A stretch of 64,000 nucleotides of DNA from Yamagishiella unicocca (GCA_003116995.1 BDSL01000054.1:310001-374000); one strand, 5' to 3'. Counted from the stretch's first letter, positions 11,544 to 20,812 are shown. Translations and numbers: made by a program. The notes: generated by a model not told the origin, from the sequence alone.

Positions 11544-12410
11544 ATGGCCGACGGCAAGCCGTGCGAGGTGCGTTATGATGATGGAAGTGTTGAGCGAGTG
11601 GATATGCGGGGACTGCGAAGTTGCCTGCGCGAGGAGAAGGAGGTGAAGGGGATGGAAGCCAAGCGGAACGGCGGCCGGCGCTCTGCACTTGCGGTCGTCG
11701 CTTCGGAGCTGCCCGACACGTGGGCGCTTGGGGACGCCGTGGGAGTCACCGCTGCGTTGCGCTGGCTGATGCCTGGGGCTGAGCCATCCACTGCCCACGT
11801 GGGGCGGTTGGTGAATCGTGTGCCCGGAGGTTCATTGTTTCTGCAGCGGGAGGGACAGCCGAATGCTGGCCACCCTGAGTGTGTGGAGACACTTGCGTGC
11901 GAGATAGAGCCACTGCTGCGTTGCGTGGATCTTGGGCAGTGCAATGGGGTCTTGGATCCCTGGAGCGGCACGGGCACTATTGCCAAGGTGCTGAGCAGTG
12001 CGGGTTTCAGTGTCCTGCGGAATGATATTTCTGCGGCGTGTGTGGCTGAGCGTCACGAAGACGCTTTACAGCCTGGGTTTTATCGTCGTGTGCGTGATGT
12101 CTGGCACTTTGATGCTATCGTGGCGTCACCGTGGTTCGCAGTCCTGGATATCGCCTTGCCTTTGGCCGTCTGTTTTGCGCCGGTTGTCGCGTTTCATGTC
12201 CCCGGGGGATACGTTACGGATGCGCCACCAATCCGGCGTGAGTACCTTAGGTCTTTGAGTTTGGCGGGCCGGCTGGCTCTGCTTACAGGTCTACCGCGCG
12301 GGCGGATGGGCCGACGCTGCCTGTGGCTGGTCGTATTCCGTACCAAGGCGTTGCGAGAGCAGCTGTTGAAGGTGGACTTGGGGCCCAGTGACCCATGGAT
12401 CCTCACCTGA
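11544..12410 (+). CDS. DNA methyltransferase-like protein of the split-repeat element
   Basis: 288 codons from the first ATG; the frame is open back to a TGA at 11397-11399, so the true start could be upstream or on another exon. Near the N-terminus is a small Tudor-like patch (CEVRYDDGSVERVD). Around residues 136-145 lies VLDPWSGTGTI, which resembles SAM-binding motif I (DxxxGxGt), followed by an acidic-loop ND (residues 160-161). About 30 residues further is IVASPWF, in the position of the (D/N/S)PP(Y/F) catalytic motif of amino-methyltransferases. A stop at 12408 lies just before the G-rich tract and B1. DIRS-type elements are known to encode Dam-like methyltransferase domains, which fits the repeats. 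SPW instead of a PP dipeptide leaves activity uncertain. Confidence 0.6.
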   Translation: MADGKPCEVRYDDGSVERVDMRGLRSCLREEKEVKGMEAKRNGGRRSALAVVASELPDTWALGDAVGVTAALRWLMPGAEPSTAHVGRLVNRVPGGSLFLQREGQPNAGHPECVETLACEIEPLLRCVDLGQCNGVLDPWSGTGTIAKVLSSAGFSVLRNDISAACVAERHEDALQPGFYRRVRDVWHFDAIVASPWFAVLDIALPLAVCFAPVVAFHVPGGYVTDAPPIRREYLRSLSLAGRLALLTGLPRGRMGRRCLWLVVFRTKALREQLLKVDLGPSDPWILT

Positions 12411-12499
12411 GTGGTTAGTTCGTGCTGCTGTAGATGCGGGCTTACTCAGCTCAGGGTAGAGTGTGTTCATCCTCGACCCAGTGTCTCAGCTGGGGGGGG

Positions 12500-12550
12500 A
12501 GTCTGTTGCCTGCATACGAGGATTGCCGTTGCCAGGACTGTGTCGCGACA
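12500..12550 (+). repeat. Split direct repeat B1
   Basis: 51-bp copy (AGTCTGTTGCCTGCATACGA...GCGACA) directly after the tract TGGGGGGGG. It is separated from A2 by GC, so B1-GC-A2 mimics a circle junction. Confidence 0.9.
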
Positions 12551-12552
12551 GC

Positions 12553-12919
12553 TGTCGTGACACAGTGCGTGATTGACACAGTGTAGTCACTTAGCTGTAG
12601 TCACGGTTCTAAGTGCGTGGACTGCAGTGTCGAAGTGGATCCGTTATTGCCGTACGAGCGTTGCGATGCGCCGGTGCTAAGGGACCGTGTTGTCCCTGTG
12701 CCAGGCAGTCCGCGACTGCCTGGAATCGAACCCACAGTTGTGTAACGTATACAGTGAGCTACTTCTCGTGAAGTCTGGCCCTTGCGCATCAAGGCAGGAC
12801 CGGGATGCTAGGCTGAACTCGGACTCATTCTCGAACCAGCCCCTGACGTGCACTCCGAGCAGTGGCAGTCATGCAGCTAGGTTAACCACGCCCGAGTGCG
12901 TGCGCGTATCGCCTTTACA
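12553..12919 (+). repeat. Split direct repeat A2
   Basis: 367-bp copy of A1 with no difference seen, followed at once by B2. Confidence 0.92.
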
Positions 12920-12970
12920 AGTCTGTTGCCTGCATACGAGGATTGCCGTTGCCAGGACTGTGTCGCGACA
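12920..12970 (+). repeat. Split direct repeat B2 (right end of element)
   Basis: 51-bp copy identical to B1. It ends TGTCGCGACA and is followed by the flanking CGCT. Confidence 0.9.
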
Positions 12971-13950
12971 CGCTGGCAGGACAGGCCCGGTACCCCCAAG
13001 CGCTTCGCGCACAAACATCTCATGCGCGGCCCGCCAGGCGTCCGCGATCTCGACCAGTTGCACAGCCGTCCCAACCCGAACAGTCATATCCCGCAGCGCC
13101 AGTGGCGGCCCCCCGCCCAACCGCCACCCCAACCGTGCGGTGAGCATGGACCCCACTTCCTCCGTCCCCGGCAGAACGTGGGGTATGCCCTGGGAGGAAA
13201 CTGGCATCACCCGCGCCGCTGCTTGCTTCCACGGGGTCGGCACCTCGGCGAGCAACGCTACCAGCGCCCCCATACATTCCCGCCACCGATCAAACCCCAG
13301 AAACGTCTTCGCTGCTCTTGACCGCAGACCTAAGACTCGTACGACGAGCCCCCTCCAGCCCGCTGGCAACGACGTCTGCACAGCCGCCTCGGACGCAACC
13401 AAGAAGTCCCGAAGCGCATCTCGAGCCGTCAGAACATCGCCCAACGTCTTAATGGTCCAGCACCCCACAAGTTCTGGGTGCAAGTATTCCAATCCTGGCG
13501 TCCTGCCGACCACCACCTGCCCAGACTGGCAGGCTGGGAGGAGCGGGTTGCCCCAAATCGGCACGTTCAAACACCGATGGTTCTACCTCTTGGTCTGGAA
13601 CCCACTGTAACCGTTACAACAACCACGATGAGGGCCTGGCACCAGCGGCTCGCTAGCAACACCTTGTACCGGGGGCAGGGCCGCTAGCGCCGTGATCACC
13701 CGTCGGATATCAGCCGGCATCTCGTCCGCCCCCATCCACGGGCCCCCGCCTTGTGCTGTAAGCAGGTTGAGAGGCCCGAACGCCGGATGCACCCCCCTCA
13801 GGTAGGTGCTAAGGCACATGACCCATGGAGGCCGGCGCTCCCGGGGGCCCGCCATTGCCAACACAAAACGCAGGGCCCAACCAGCCCAGCGCGCCCGTAC
13901 GTGCTCCTTGAGGGCAACGGCCCCGAAGCCCCCGAGGGATGGGTGCCCTC
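12971..13950 (-). mobile_element. LINE-like retrotransposon fragment, upstream coding part
   Basis: Continues the minus-strand LINE ORF of 9371-10393 on the far side of the split-repeat insertion. The 5'-most part reads GGFGAVALKEHVRARWAGWA, the GG(L/F)G... segment that follows the RT core in many non-LTR elements. It continues WVMCLSTYLRGVHPAFGPLN and, further on, DVLTARDALRDFLVASE. A 46-bp LINE 3'-end microcopy in opposite orientation (13573-13621) breaks this frame. The 5' end is truncated at about 13950, where another 3'-end copy abuts. Confidence 0.65.
13573..13621 (+). mobile_element. LINE 3'-end microcopy inside the LINE ORF
   Basis: Begins GATGGTTCTACCTCTTGGTC and ends CTGTAACCGTTACAACAACC: the terminal part of the family, inserted into the coding part of an older copy. 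Confidence 0.75.
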
Positions 13951-14022
13951 TTTTGTCTCCTTCAGTGTCAGACGATGTGCCCGATGGTTCTGCCTTTTGG
14001 TCTGGAACCCACTGTAACCGTT
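13951..14022 (+). mobile_element. LINE 3'-end copy, about 70 bp
   Basis: Includes GTCAGACGATGTGCCCGATG and ends CCCACTGTAACCGTTATAACC. It abuts the 5' truncation of the minus-strand LINE. A further diverged relic (ATTACAGTGGGCCCCAGACG) lies at about 14209-14245 on the other strand. Confidence 0.7.
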
Positions 14023-14253
14023 ATAACCACAACCAGGGCGCTGTGGGCTTAGGCCTTGCGATACGTCATGGCGTTATATGTCGTAGAGCACAATTACCGC
14101 ACACAACGCGCGTAGCTGACGCTGCGAGCACCCTGGTTTCTTGAATCGATCGGCCTGTGGTGCACACACACAAGCCAGCCTGTGACAATCTGCTGCGATT
14201 AGTACATATTACAGTGGGCCCCAGACGAAAAGGCAAAACCATACGCAAATGTG

Positions 14254-14745
14254 TTATGTTTGCGACATATCAAGGCCTTGAGTCGCGACAGGTGCGCCCG
14301 GCAGGCCGCGCAGCACTCTGCTGTGCTGTGGGTGTGGTGGGTGCTCCCCCCAGACAACTGGGTCACCCCAGTGCTCCGAGTGCAGCGCTACATGACACTG
14401 GGTGCCGGAAATGGCCAGCGAGTGGAAGGCGGCCTCGTCCGCAGCAGCGGCAGAGCCGGTTGCGTTTGCGGCTTGGGAAGCGATAACGGGCGTCGCCTGG
14501 GATGGGGCCACCTGCTCCGCAGCGATGGCCCTGGTGAGCTGCGCAGCTACCCGGGTGACTGCGCGGATGTCGTGCTCAGTCTCGGCCTGCCTCTGCCACT
14601 GATTTAAGAGGGTAAGGAGGCTGTTCAGGTCCGTAAGCTGTTCAGGAATCGCGTGGGGGCATGTCGATTTGAGATACAGGGAGGCGGACGACAGCACTAC
14701 CATGCACCCAAACGCCAGCGCCAGAAAGCTTGACTTAAATCGCAT
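14254..14745 (-). CDS. Hypothetical type II membrane protein (possibly a gene fragment)
   Basis: 163-residue minus-strand frame. MRFKSSFLALAFGCMVVLSS is a good signal-anchor: a short basic start, then about 18 hydrophobic residues. A Leu/Gln-rich, possibly helical stem follows (LNSLLTLLNQWQRQAETEHD), then an Ala-rich region. This resembles the stem of Golgi type II enzymes, but no catalytic domain is visible and the family is not recognised. It sits among LINE 3' ends, so it may be an exon cut off from its gene. A possible donor (GTGACC) lies near 14365. Confidence 0.35.
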   Translation of the reverse strand: MRFKSSFLALAFGCMVVLSSASLYLKSTCPHAIPEQLTDLNSLLTLLNQWQRQAETEHDIRAVTRVAAQLTRAIAAEQVAPSQATPVIASQAANATGSAAAADEAAFHSLAISGTQCHVALHSEHWGDPVVWGEHPPHPQHSRVLRGLPGAPVATQGLDMSQT

Positions 14746-15027
14746 CTTTTTTAACTTGCTCACACCAAATGATATCAGTGTTTATTGGTTTGCCTTATCA
14801 CGTTGCCTCACATGCATCGGCGGTGTGGTGGAGCAGGCTGCAAAATCCTCTGAGGGCGACCGTGTTCTGAAACCATCGGCGGGTAAAGCCACGATTGTCA
14901 TTCATGCCTCCAGCCTACCGTGGTGCAGGCTGTCATATTTTCCGGGCATTCACGGTGTGTCTTCACACAGCAGCAGCAGCAGAAGCTCGCGTTCAGCGGC
15001 CCATAACCGATACCACTGTGTGCCTGC

Positions 15028-15172
15028 CGCCTGTCAATTGGTGTTCTGGTGGTTTGCCTTTGTTCCGGTGCACGTCGGTCTTTGTCTCCTCCGTCTTCCT
15101 CAGCGTCAGGCGATGTGCCCGATGGTTCTATCCCTTGGTCTGGAACCCACTGTAACCGTTACAACAACCACA
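15028..15172 (+). mobile_element. LINE 3' end, about 145 bp
   Basis: Inverted match to about 9371-9515: GGTGGTTTGCCTTTGTTCCG, then CAGGCGATGTGCCCGATGG, ending CTGTAACCGTTACAACAACC. With the minus-strand copy at 9371 it makes a 150-bp inverted pair about 5.8 kb apart. I read these as two independent insertions rather than terminal inverted repeats, because other copies occur singly. Confidence 0.75.
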
Positions 15173-15191
15173 TTGGCCACCAGCGCCGCCT

Positions 15192-17267
15192 CCATGACGA
15201 ATGCTGGCATCATCAACATCGCCGCCGTTGCCGCCACCGCCGCCACGATCGCCGGCATCTCCCTGGACCTCAACACTTTCGTGGCCTTGATCGCTACTGC
15301 TTCCGCCGCCACCGCCAACAACGCCACGGTCGCTGCCATGGCTACTGCCATGGTCACTGGAGACGCCGGCGCCGGCGTAGGCGCCCAAGCTGCCGGTGCC
15401 GGAGCCCAAGCCGCCGGTGCCGGAGCCCAAGCCGCCGGTGCCGGAGCCCAAGCCGCCGATGCCGGAGCCCAAGCCACCAGTGCCGGAGCCCAAGCCGCCG
15501 GTGCCGGAGTCCAAGCCGCCGGTGCCAGAGCCCAAGCCGCCAGTGCCGGAGCCCAAGCCGCCGATGCCGGAGCCCAAGCCGCCAGTGTCGGAGCCCAAGC
15601 CGCTGGTGCCGGAGCCCAAGCCGCTGGTGCCGGAGCCCAAGCCGCCGGTGCCGGAGCCGAAGCCGACAGTGCCGGAGCATAAGCCGCCGGTGCCGGAGCC
15701 CAAGCCGCCGGTGCCGGAGCCGAAGCCGACAGTGCCGGAGCCCAAGCCGCCGGTGCCGGAGCCCAAGCCGCCAGTGCCGGAGCCCAAGCCACCAGTGCCG
15801 GAGCCCACGCCACCAGTGCCGGAGCCCAAGCCGCCGGTGCCGGAGTCCAAGCCGCCGGTGCCGGAGCCCAAGCCGCCGGTGCCGGAGCCCAAGCCGCCGA
15901 TGCCGGAGCCCAAGCCGCCGATGCCGGAGCCCAAGCCACCAGTGCCGGAGCCCACGCCACCAGTGCCGGAGCCCAAGCCGCCGGTGCCAGAGTCCAAGCC
16001 GCCGGTGCCAGAGCCCAAGCCGCCGATGCCGGAGCCCAAGCCGCCAGTGCCGGAGCCCAAGCCGCCGGTGCCGGAGTCCAAGCCGCCGGTGCCGGAGCCC
16101 AAGCCGCCAGTGCCGGAGCCCAAGCCGCCGATGCCGGAGCCCAAGCCGCCAGTGTCGGAGCCCAAGCCGCTGGTGCCGGAGCCCAAGCCGCTGGTGCCGG
16201 AGCCCAAGCCGCCGGTGCCGGAGCCGAAGCCGACAGTGCCGGAGCCGAAGCCGCCGGTGCCGGAGTCCAAGCCGCCGGTGCCGGAGCCGAAGCCGACAGT
16301 GCCGGAGCCCAAGCCGCCGGTGCCGGAGCCCAAGCCGCCGGTGCCGGAGCCCAAGCCGCCGGTGCCGGAGCCCAAGCCGCCGGTGCCGGAGCCCAAGCCG
16401 CCGATGCCGGAGCCCAAGCCGCCGATGCCGGAGCCCAAGCCGCCAGTGCCGGAGCCCAAGCCGCCGGTGCCGGAGCCCAAGCCGCCGGTGCCGGAGCCCA
16501 AGCCGCCAGTGCCAGAGCCCAAGCCGCCGATGCCGGAGCCCAAGCCGCCAGTGTCGGAGCCCAAGCCACTGGTGCCGGAGCCCAAGCCGCCAGTGCCGGA
16601 GCCCAAGCCGCCGGTGCCGGAGCCGAAGCCGCCGGTGCCGGAGCCCAAGCCGCCGATGCCGGAGCCCAAGCCGCCGATGCCGGAGCCCAATCCGCCGGTG
16701 CCGGAGTCCAAGCCGCCGGTGCCGGAGCCCAAGCCGCCGGTGCCGGAGCCCAAGCCGCCGGTGCCGGAGCCCAAGCCGCCGGTGCCGGAGCCCAAGTCGC
16801 AGGTGCCGGAGCCCAAGCCGCAGGTGTCGGAGCCCAAGCCGCAGGTGCCGGAGCCCAAGCCGCCGGTGCCGGAGCCCAAGCCGCCGGTGCCGGAGCCCAA
16901 GCCGCAGGTGCCGGAGCCCAAGCCGCCGGTGCCGGAGCCCAAGCCGCAGGTGCCGGAGCCCAAGCCGCCGGTGCCGGAGCCCAAGCCGCAGGTGCCGGAG
17001 CCCAAGCCGCCGGTGCCGGAGCCCAAGCCGCAGGTGCCGGAGCCCAAGCCGCAGGTGCCGGAGCCCAAGCCGCAGGTGCCGGAGCCCAAGCCGCAGGTGC
17101 CGGAGCCCAAGCCGCCGGTGCCGGAGCCCAAGCCGCAGGTGCCGGAGCCCAAGCCGCAGGTGCCGGAGCCCAAGCTGCGGCGGGTCCCCCGCGTGCCGTG
17201 GTACTTGCGCGACGCCGGAAGCCGGGCCATTATGATCTTTCCTGGCGTCGTAATCCCAGCCTCATAG
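15192..17267 (+). CDS. Candidate repeat protein, (VPEPKPP)n or alternative frame
   Basis: From 15192 one frame shows strong C-ending codon bias and encodes an Ala-rich hydrophobic start (MTNAGIINIAAVAATAATIA). In that frame the array reads (AGAQAAG)n and stops near 15682. A second frame, open from 15381 to TAG at 17265-17267, encodes about 85 heptads VPEPKPP with G/C-ending codons throughout, then a short tail (LRRVPRVPWYLRDAGSRAIM). A heptad Pro/Lys/Glu protein of this sort would suit a hydroxyproline-rich wall glycoprotein, but a splice into that frame near 15380 would be needed. A third plus-strand frame (CRSPSRR)n and the minus-strand (GLGSGTG)n frame are also open. Strand and frame are unproven. 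Confidence 0.35.
15384..17175. repeat. 21-bp minisatellite, about 85 units
   Basis: Tandem 21-mers with consensus GTGCCGGAGCCCAAGCCGCC plus G. Variants (ATG for GTG, TCC for CCC, CTG for CCG, ACG for AAG, CAG for CCG) cluster in blocks, as expected of higher-order duplication. The right third is enriched in the CAG variant. Almost all changes are substitutions, so unit length stays a multiple of three. Confidence 0.97.
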
Positions 17268-17296
17268 CTAGTGCCAATTACTACGGCTTACGGGAC

Positions 17297-17542
17297 TGTC
17301 GCGTTTCAGGGGTGAGGGGAATAGTTCGGTCTGCCCCCTCCCCATGCGTGTCTGTACGGCCGAGCCCCTGCTAGCTTAGGAGTCCAGAACAGAGGTTTCT
17401 ATCAATTAAGCAAATAAGAAGTTAAGAAGTCACACTATAAGCAGCTAAGCACTAAGTGGTTCGGTCCTAGTTCTGCGACCTGTAAACCTGGTGATGCTAG
17501 TGCTTGGGTGACCCATTCTCAACTTAGGACAGCATCTCGACA
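17297..17542 (+). repeat. 5' LTR of the copia element
   Basis: 246 bp, a few substitutions from the right LTR (for example GCGTTTCAGG against GCGATTCAGG), so insertion is fairly recent. Confidence 0.92.
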
Positions 17543-17857
17543 GGTTATGAGCCCCGCATAACGCGATAGTGTTAGATCGAACATTAGTAGTTGAGGATAA
17601 GATGCTTTGACGACTAGGAGCCGCAATGGCTGGAGTCCTCAAGGCGAGCGATGTCCCCGAGCTATTAGGCGCAGTGAACTTTGCAGAGTAGAAATCTGCA
17701 CTGTTCCTTTCCCTAGACTCCAGTGGCTGGAAGCATGTGGTCTAGTCTGGCGTGACCATACATGATGGCGGCGTTGAGGACGCGGTGGAGTTGGCCATCG
17801 ACAATCGCGCAAGATCATACGTCAGCCGCTCGCTAGGGGCTGTGGCTTCGCAAAGGA

Positions 17858-18121
17858 ATGGTGGACTTTGGAGTGTTGGGCGCTGGGCCGACGGTGCTGC
17901 TAGGCGACAACCAAGGCGCGCTATCGCTAATGCGCAACCCAGTGCACTCGGCGCAGTCCAAGCACATCGATGTGCTGTACCACTTCGTGCGGGAGCGCGT
18001 GGCGCTGGGAGACCTGGCGGTGTCGTACGTGCCAACGGACAAGATGATCGCAGACGTGCTGACCAAGCCGCTTGCGGCGCCCAAGTTTGAGTCGTTCCGC
18101 AAGGAGCTGGGCGTGCGGTAA
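17858..18121 (+). pseudogene. copia RNase H C-terminal fragment
   Basis: Reads ...VLLGDNQGALSLMRNPVHSA, then SKHIDVLYHFVRERV and VPTDKMIADVLTKPL, ending in a stop at 18119-18121. The (G/C)DNQGAL, (S/R)KHIDV and DxLTKPL motifs are diagnostic of Ty1/copia RNase H. The upstream catalytic domains are gone. Confidence 0.9.
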
Positions 18122-18580
18122 ACGGAGGAAGCGGGGGAGCTTGGGGGCAGACGGAAGCCACTAGGGAGGACAAGCGGGTTGTACTACGGAGAAGACTGCG
18201 GTACAACTGGTGTTGATGTGTGGCTGACTATCATTCATTTGACGGACTTGAGGATCTGTGCATGTGTGTGCGGACAAGTACACAGCTTGTTTTGTTTTTG
18301 ACCGTTGGTCCTTCGCGTGTGTGCTGGAGTACATGCGACGCGTCAGGACGGGCAGGTGTTGCGGTTGAGAGCGTTGCGCACAGGTGTGTGTGAGAGCGCT
18401 AATTCTTTGGCGCTGGTTTTGCGCGCCTCACTTGGCCGAAGGTTTTCGGTTGGCAATTGCAATGTGTTTGGCTGGTTTAAGCTGAGCTTTGCTTTGCGCG
18501 TTTTTGTTGACTGCCTAGGTCGGCGGTGCCCAAACAGAGGCGCACGGGGTTATGCGTGCGACGACGGTCATGTGATGTGC

Positions 18581-18768
18581 GAGATGCTTGATCTGCGAGA
18601 TGCTTAATCGGCGAGATGCGTGATCGGCGAGATGCTTGGTCAGCGAGATGCTTGGTCAGCGAGATGCCTGATCAGCGAGATGCGTGACCAGCGAGATGCG
18701 TGACCAGCGAGATGCACGATCAGCGAGATGCTTGATTAGCGAGATGCACGATCAGCGAGATGCACGTG
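18581..18768 (+). repeat. 16-bp tandem array within the copia 3' region
   Basis: About twelve copies of GCGAGATGCTTGATCA-type units with small variations, between the RNase H stop and the right LTR. Confidence 0.9.
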
Positions 18769-18961
18769 GCAGGATGCTTGTACAGCTGGGTGCGAACGGG
18801 TTTTGTTCGCTGTGAGCTGTTTGAGATGTGTTTTTCTGGTTGGTAGCTCCGGATGGCTTGTTCCGAGAGTTGAGTTGCCAATTGCGTTGCGACTTGACGG
18901 CAATTTGTGGTTTGCAACTTTGTGCTGTAGGTAGCTGGGGAGTGTGCAGCCCGCGGGGGAG

Positions 18962-19207
18962 TGTCGCGATTCAGGGGTGAGGGGAATAGTTCGGTCTGCC
19001 CCCTCCCCTTGCGTGTCTGTACGGCCGAACCCCTGCTAGCTTAAGAGTCCAGAACAGAGGTTTCTATCAATTAAGCAAATAAGAAGTTAAGAAGTCACAC
19101 TATAAGCAGCTAAGCACTAAGTGGTTCGGTCCTAGTTCTGCGACCTGTAAACCTGGTGATGCTAGTGCTTGGGTGACCCATTCTCAACTTAGGACAGCAT
19201 CTCGACA
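18962..19207 (+). repeat. 3' LTR of the copia element
   Basis: 246 bp, preceded by the purine tract and followed by GGAC. Confidence 0.92.
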
Positions 19208-19607
19208 GGACCTCATAATTTCGGCGAATTGCTCGTGGCTGGTGGGAGCATGGTGGGAGCACGGGCAACAGTGGGCCGAGTACGGGGTCCAGACAGGGCC
19301 CGCGACGGTTGCAAGAGGCAAGATGGTGGGGGCACGCTGGCTGGTGGTGCCTCTTTACACGGTCCCGTGCACTTCAGTGTGGTTCCTTCCTTCATTTTAA
19401 TCATCACATACTTGTGAATGTGATAGTTACACAATGTATGCACTAGGTGTGCGTGTTGTATTACGGTACCAGTTGGGCCTGTCAGTCTCACTTGCCTACG
19501 TACTCGTTACTCAGCCTTACTTATCCTTACATCGCTTTACCTTACTTACTCTTGCCGACCGGAGTCTTATCTGGCCGTACCTAACTTAACTGCATCTTAC
19601 ATACGGT
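19208..19607. other. Spacer between the copia and hAT elements
   Basis: No supported gene. It includes two GTGGGAGCA-type near repeats around 19240-19330 and ends with CATACGGT, the left target duplication of the hAT element. Confidence 0.5.
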
Positions 19608-20804
19608 CAGTGTTTTTTTTTTCGTTTTAGGGGGGTCTCGATTTATTCCATCTTAAGTAATAAAATTTCAGGGGTGTTTGATATTTGTTCCATATTTGTT
19701 CCATAGCTGTGTGGCGCTGGGGGGGGCTCCGCCCCCCCAGACCCCCCCCGATAAGTTACAAGTCCTTTCACAGACCAAGAGCCACGTACAGTTGGTGTGT
19801 TTCTTAGTGTCATTTGTTAGGGCAAACCGCAGCACAGTAGCGCTGGGTCTCTACCCGTTCATCATGTACCGCCCCCTGCTGCTACTGGCCAGCCACTTCC
19901 GCAGTGCGTCACCAAACGGGAAAGTGTGCAGGTCGAACAAGTCCTGCGTGAACATGCGCACGCACAGCGCCAGGTGCTCATCTAGGCGGTTGCGTGTGGG
20001 GTCCTGCACGTATGCCATGGCCGAGAACCGTCGCTCATCCTCCACCGACCCTGGCACCATCACCAACACCAGCTGGGCCAAAGCCGAAAACTCTGTCAAG
20101 CCGCCGGCTAGGGCCGCGCTGTTGCTGATGCTCTGCCACACCCGTGACGTGGGTGTGTCGTCCAGCAGCGTGCGGTGGTCACGCTTGGAGATCGGTGCGT
20201 CTGGGTCCGCTGCCGCTGCCTGCCGCTGCCGCTCCGTTTGCTCTCGCATCCGCTTGAGGCGCTGCTGGGCAGCGAGCTGCGTCATGGTGGTGGCAAACAG
20301 CTGTGCCTGCTCGTCCAGCAAGGCGCCGTCCAGGATTGGCGGCACCTTGCGGGTGCGCTGTGTCTGTGCCCGCTTGGCACAGCGAGCGCTTGGGTGGGGC
20401 GTTTTGAATGCATCGCCATCCTCGCCGCTGCAGTCGCTCTCGCCGCCTTCACTGTCACTGTCGTCGTGCTGAATGGGCGATTGCTTACGCTTACGAAGAT
20501 CACACAGGCTGAGCTTGGGCTCCTTGGTTTGTGTGTAATTTGCTATGTTTGGACCGGTCATATATGCTGCTATGCCGCGTTGACTCAGGGGCGTGACCTG
20601 CTTATGACCGTCCATGGCACATATTGCTATTCTTTAACTAAAAATACTATGCTCTGCAAACTTAGGAGCAGCCAGATAGGAATGGGCGTTTTTGGCTGAA
20701 GTAATAAAAATGTACGGGTCGGCCTCAATCTGTTCCGTTTTTTCCAAGCCCCAAACCCCGATTTATTCCTTTTAAGTAATATATTACTTAAAAAAAAAAC
20801 ACTG
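19608..20804 (-). mobile_element. hAT-superfamily DNA transposon, internally deleted
   Basis: The 1197-bp element is bounded by a perfect 8-bp target duplication CATACGGT (19600-19607 and 20805-20812), the hAT hallmark. Termini are inverted: CAGTGTTTTTTTTTT at the left and its complement AAAAAAAAAACACTG at the right. Subterminal GATTTATTCC...TTAAGTAAT is also shared in direct orientation. It contains a minus-strand fragment of transposase. Confidence 0.9.
19851..20615 (-). pseudogene. hAT transposase, C-terminal dimerisation part
   Basis: 254 codons. The C-terminal half reads ALAQLVLVMVPGSVEDERRF, then SAMAYVQDPTRNRLDEHLAL. This is the hAT dimerisation pattern (IP.S...ER.FS....RNRL). The N-terminal half is charged low-complexity sequence with no DDE catalytic core, so internal deletion probably fused the ends. 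A nonfunctional remnant. Confidence 0.75.
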
Positions 20805-20812
20805 CATACGGT

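Larger units (their letters stand above)
10394..12970 (+). mobile_element. DIRS/TOC/PAT-like element with split direct repeats, inserted in a LINE
   Basis: Repeat A occurs at 10394-10760 and 12553-12919 (367 bp each, identical as far as I can read). Repeat B occurs at 12500-12550 and 12920-12970 (51 bp each). The order is A1-internal-B1-GC-A2-B2, the split-direct-repeat layout of PAT/Ngaro/TOC members of the DIRS order. The ends are near-inverted: TGTCGTGACACAG at the left and CTGTGTCGCGACA at the right. CGCT lies on both sides (10390-10393 and 12971-12974). Removing the element plus one CGCT restores an open LINE frame across the joint. A G-rich tract precedes B1. I see no reverse transcriptase or tyrosine recombinase in the 1.74 kb between A1 and B1, so it is probably non-autonomous. 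An LTR element with odd termini is the alternative, because classical DIRS elements leave no target duplication. Confidence 0.75.
17297..19207 (+). mobile_element. Ty1/copia-type LTR retrotransposon, internally deleted
   Basis: Two 246-bp LTRs (17297-17542 and 18962-19207) begin TGTCG and end CGACA. They are flanked by the 4-bp repeat GGAC (17293-17296 and 19208-19211). A primer-site-like GGTTATGAGCCCCGC follows the left LTR, and a purine tract GCGGGGGAG precedes the right one. Only the end of the copia RNase H survives. Full elements are about 5 kb, so most of gag-pol is missing and the copy cannot move by itself. Confidence 0.9.

Noticed and set aside
9371..15172. A 5.8-kb DNA transposon with 150-bp terminal inverted repeats
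   Set aside because: The ends match single LINE 3' termini that also occur alone elsewhere, and the left one joins a LINE ORF in the right orientation, so two independent insertions are simpler.
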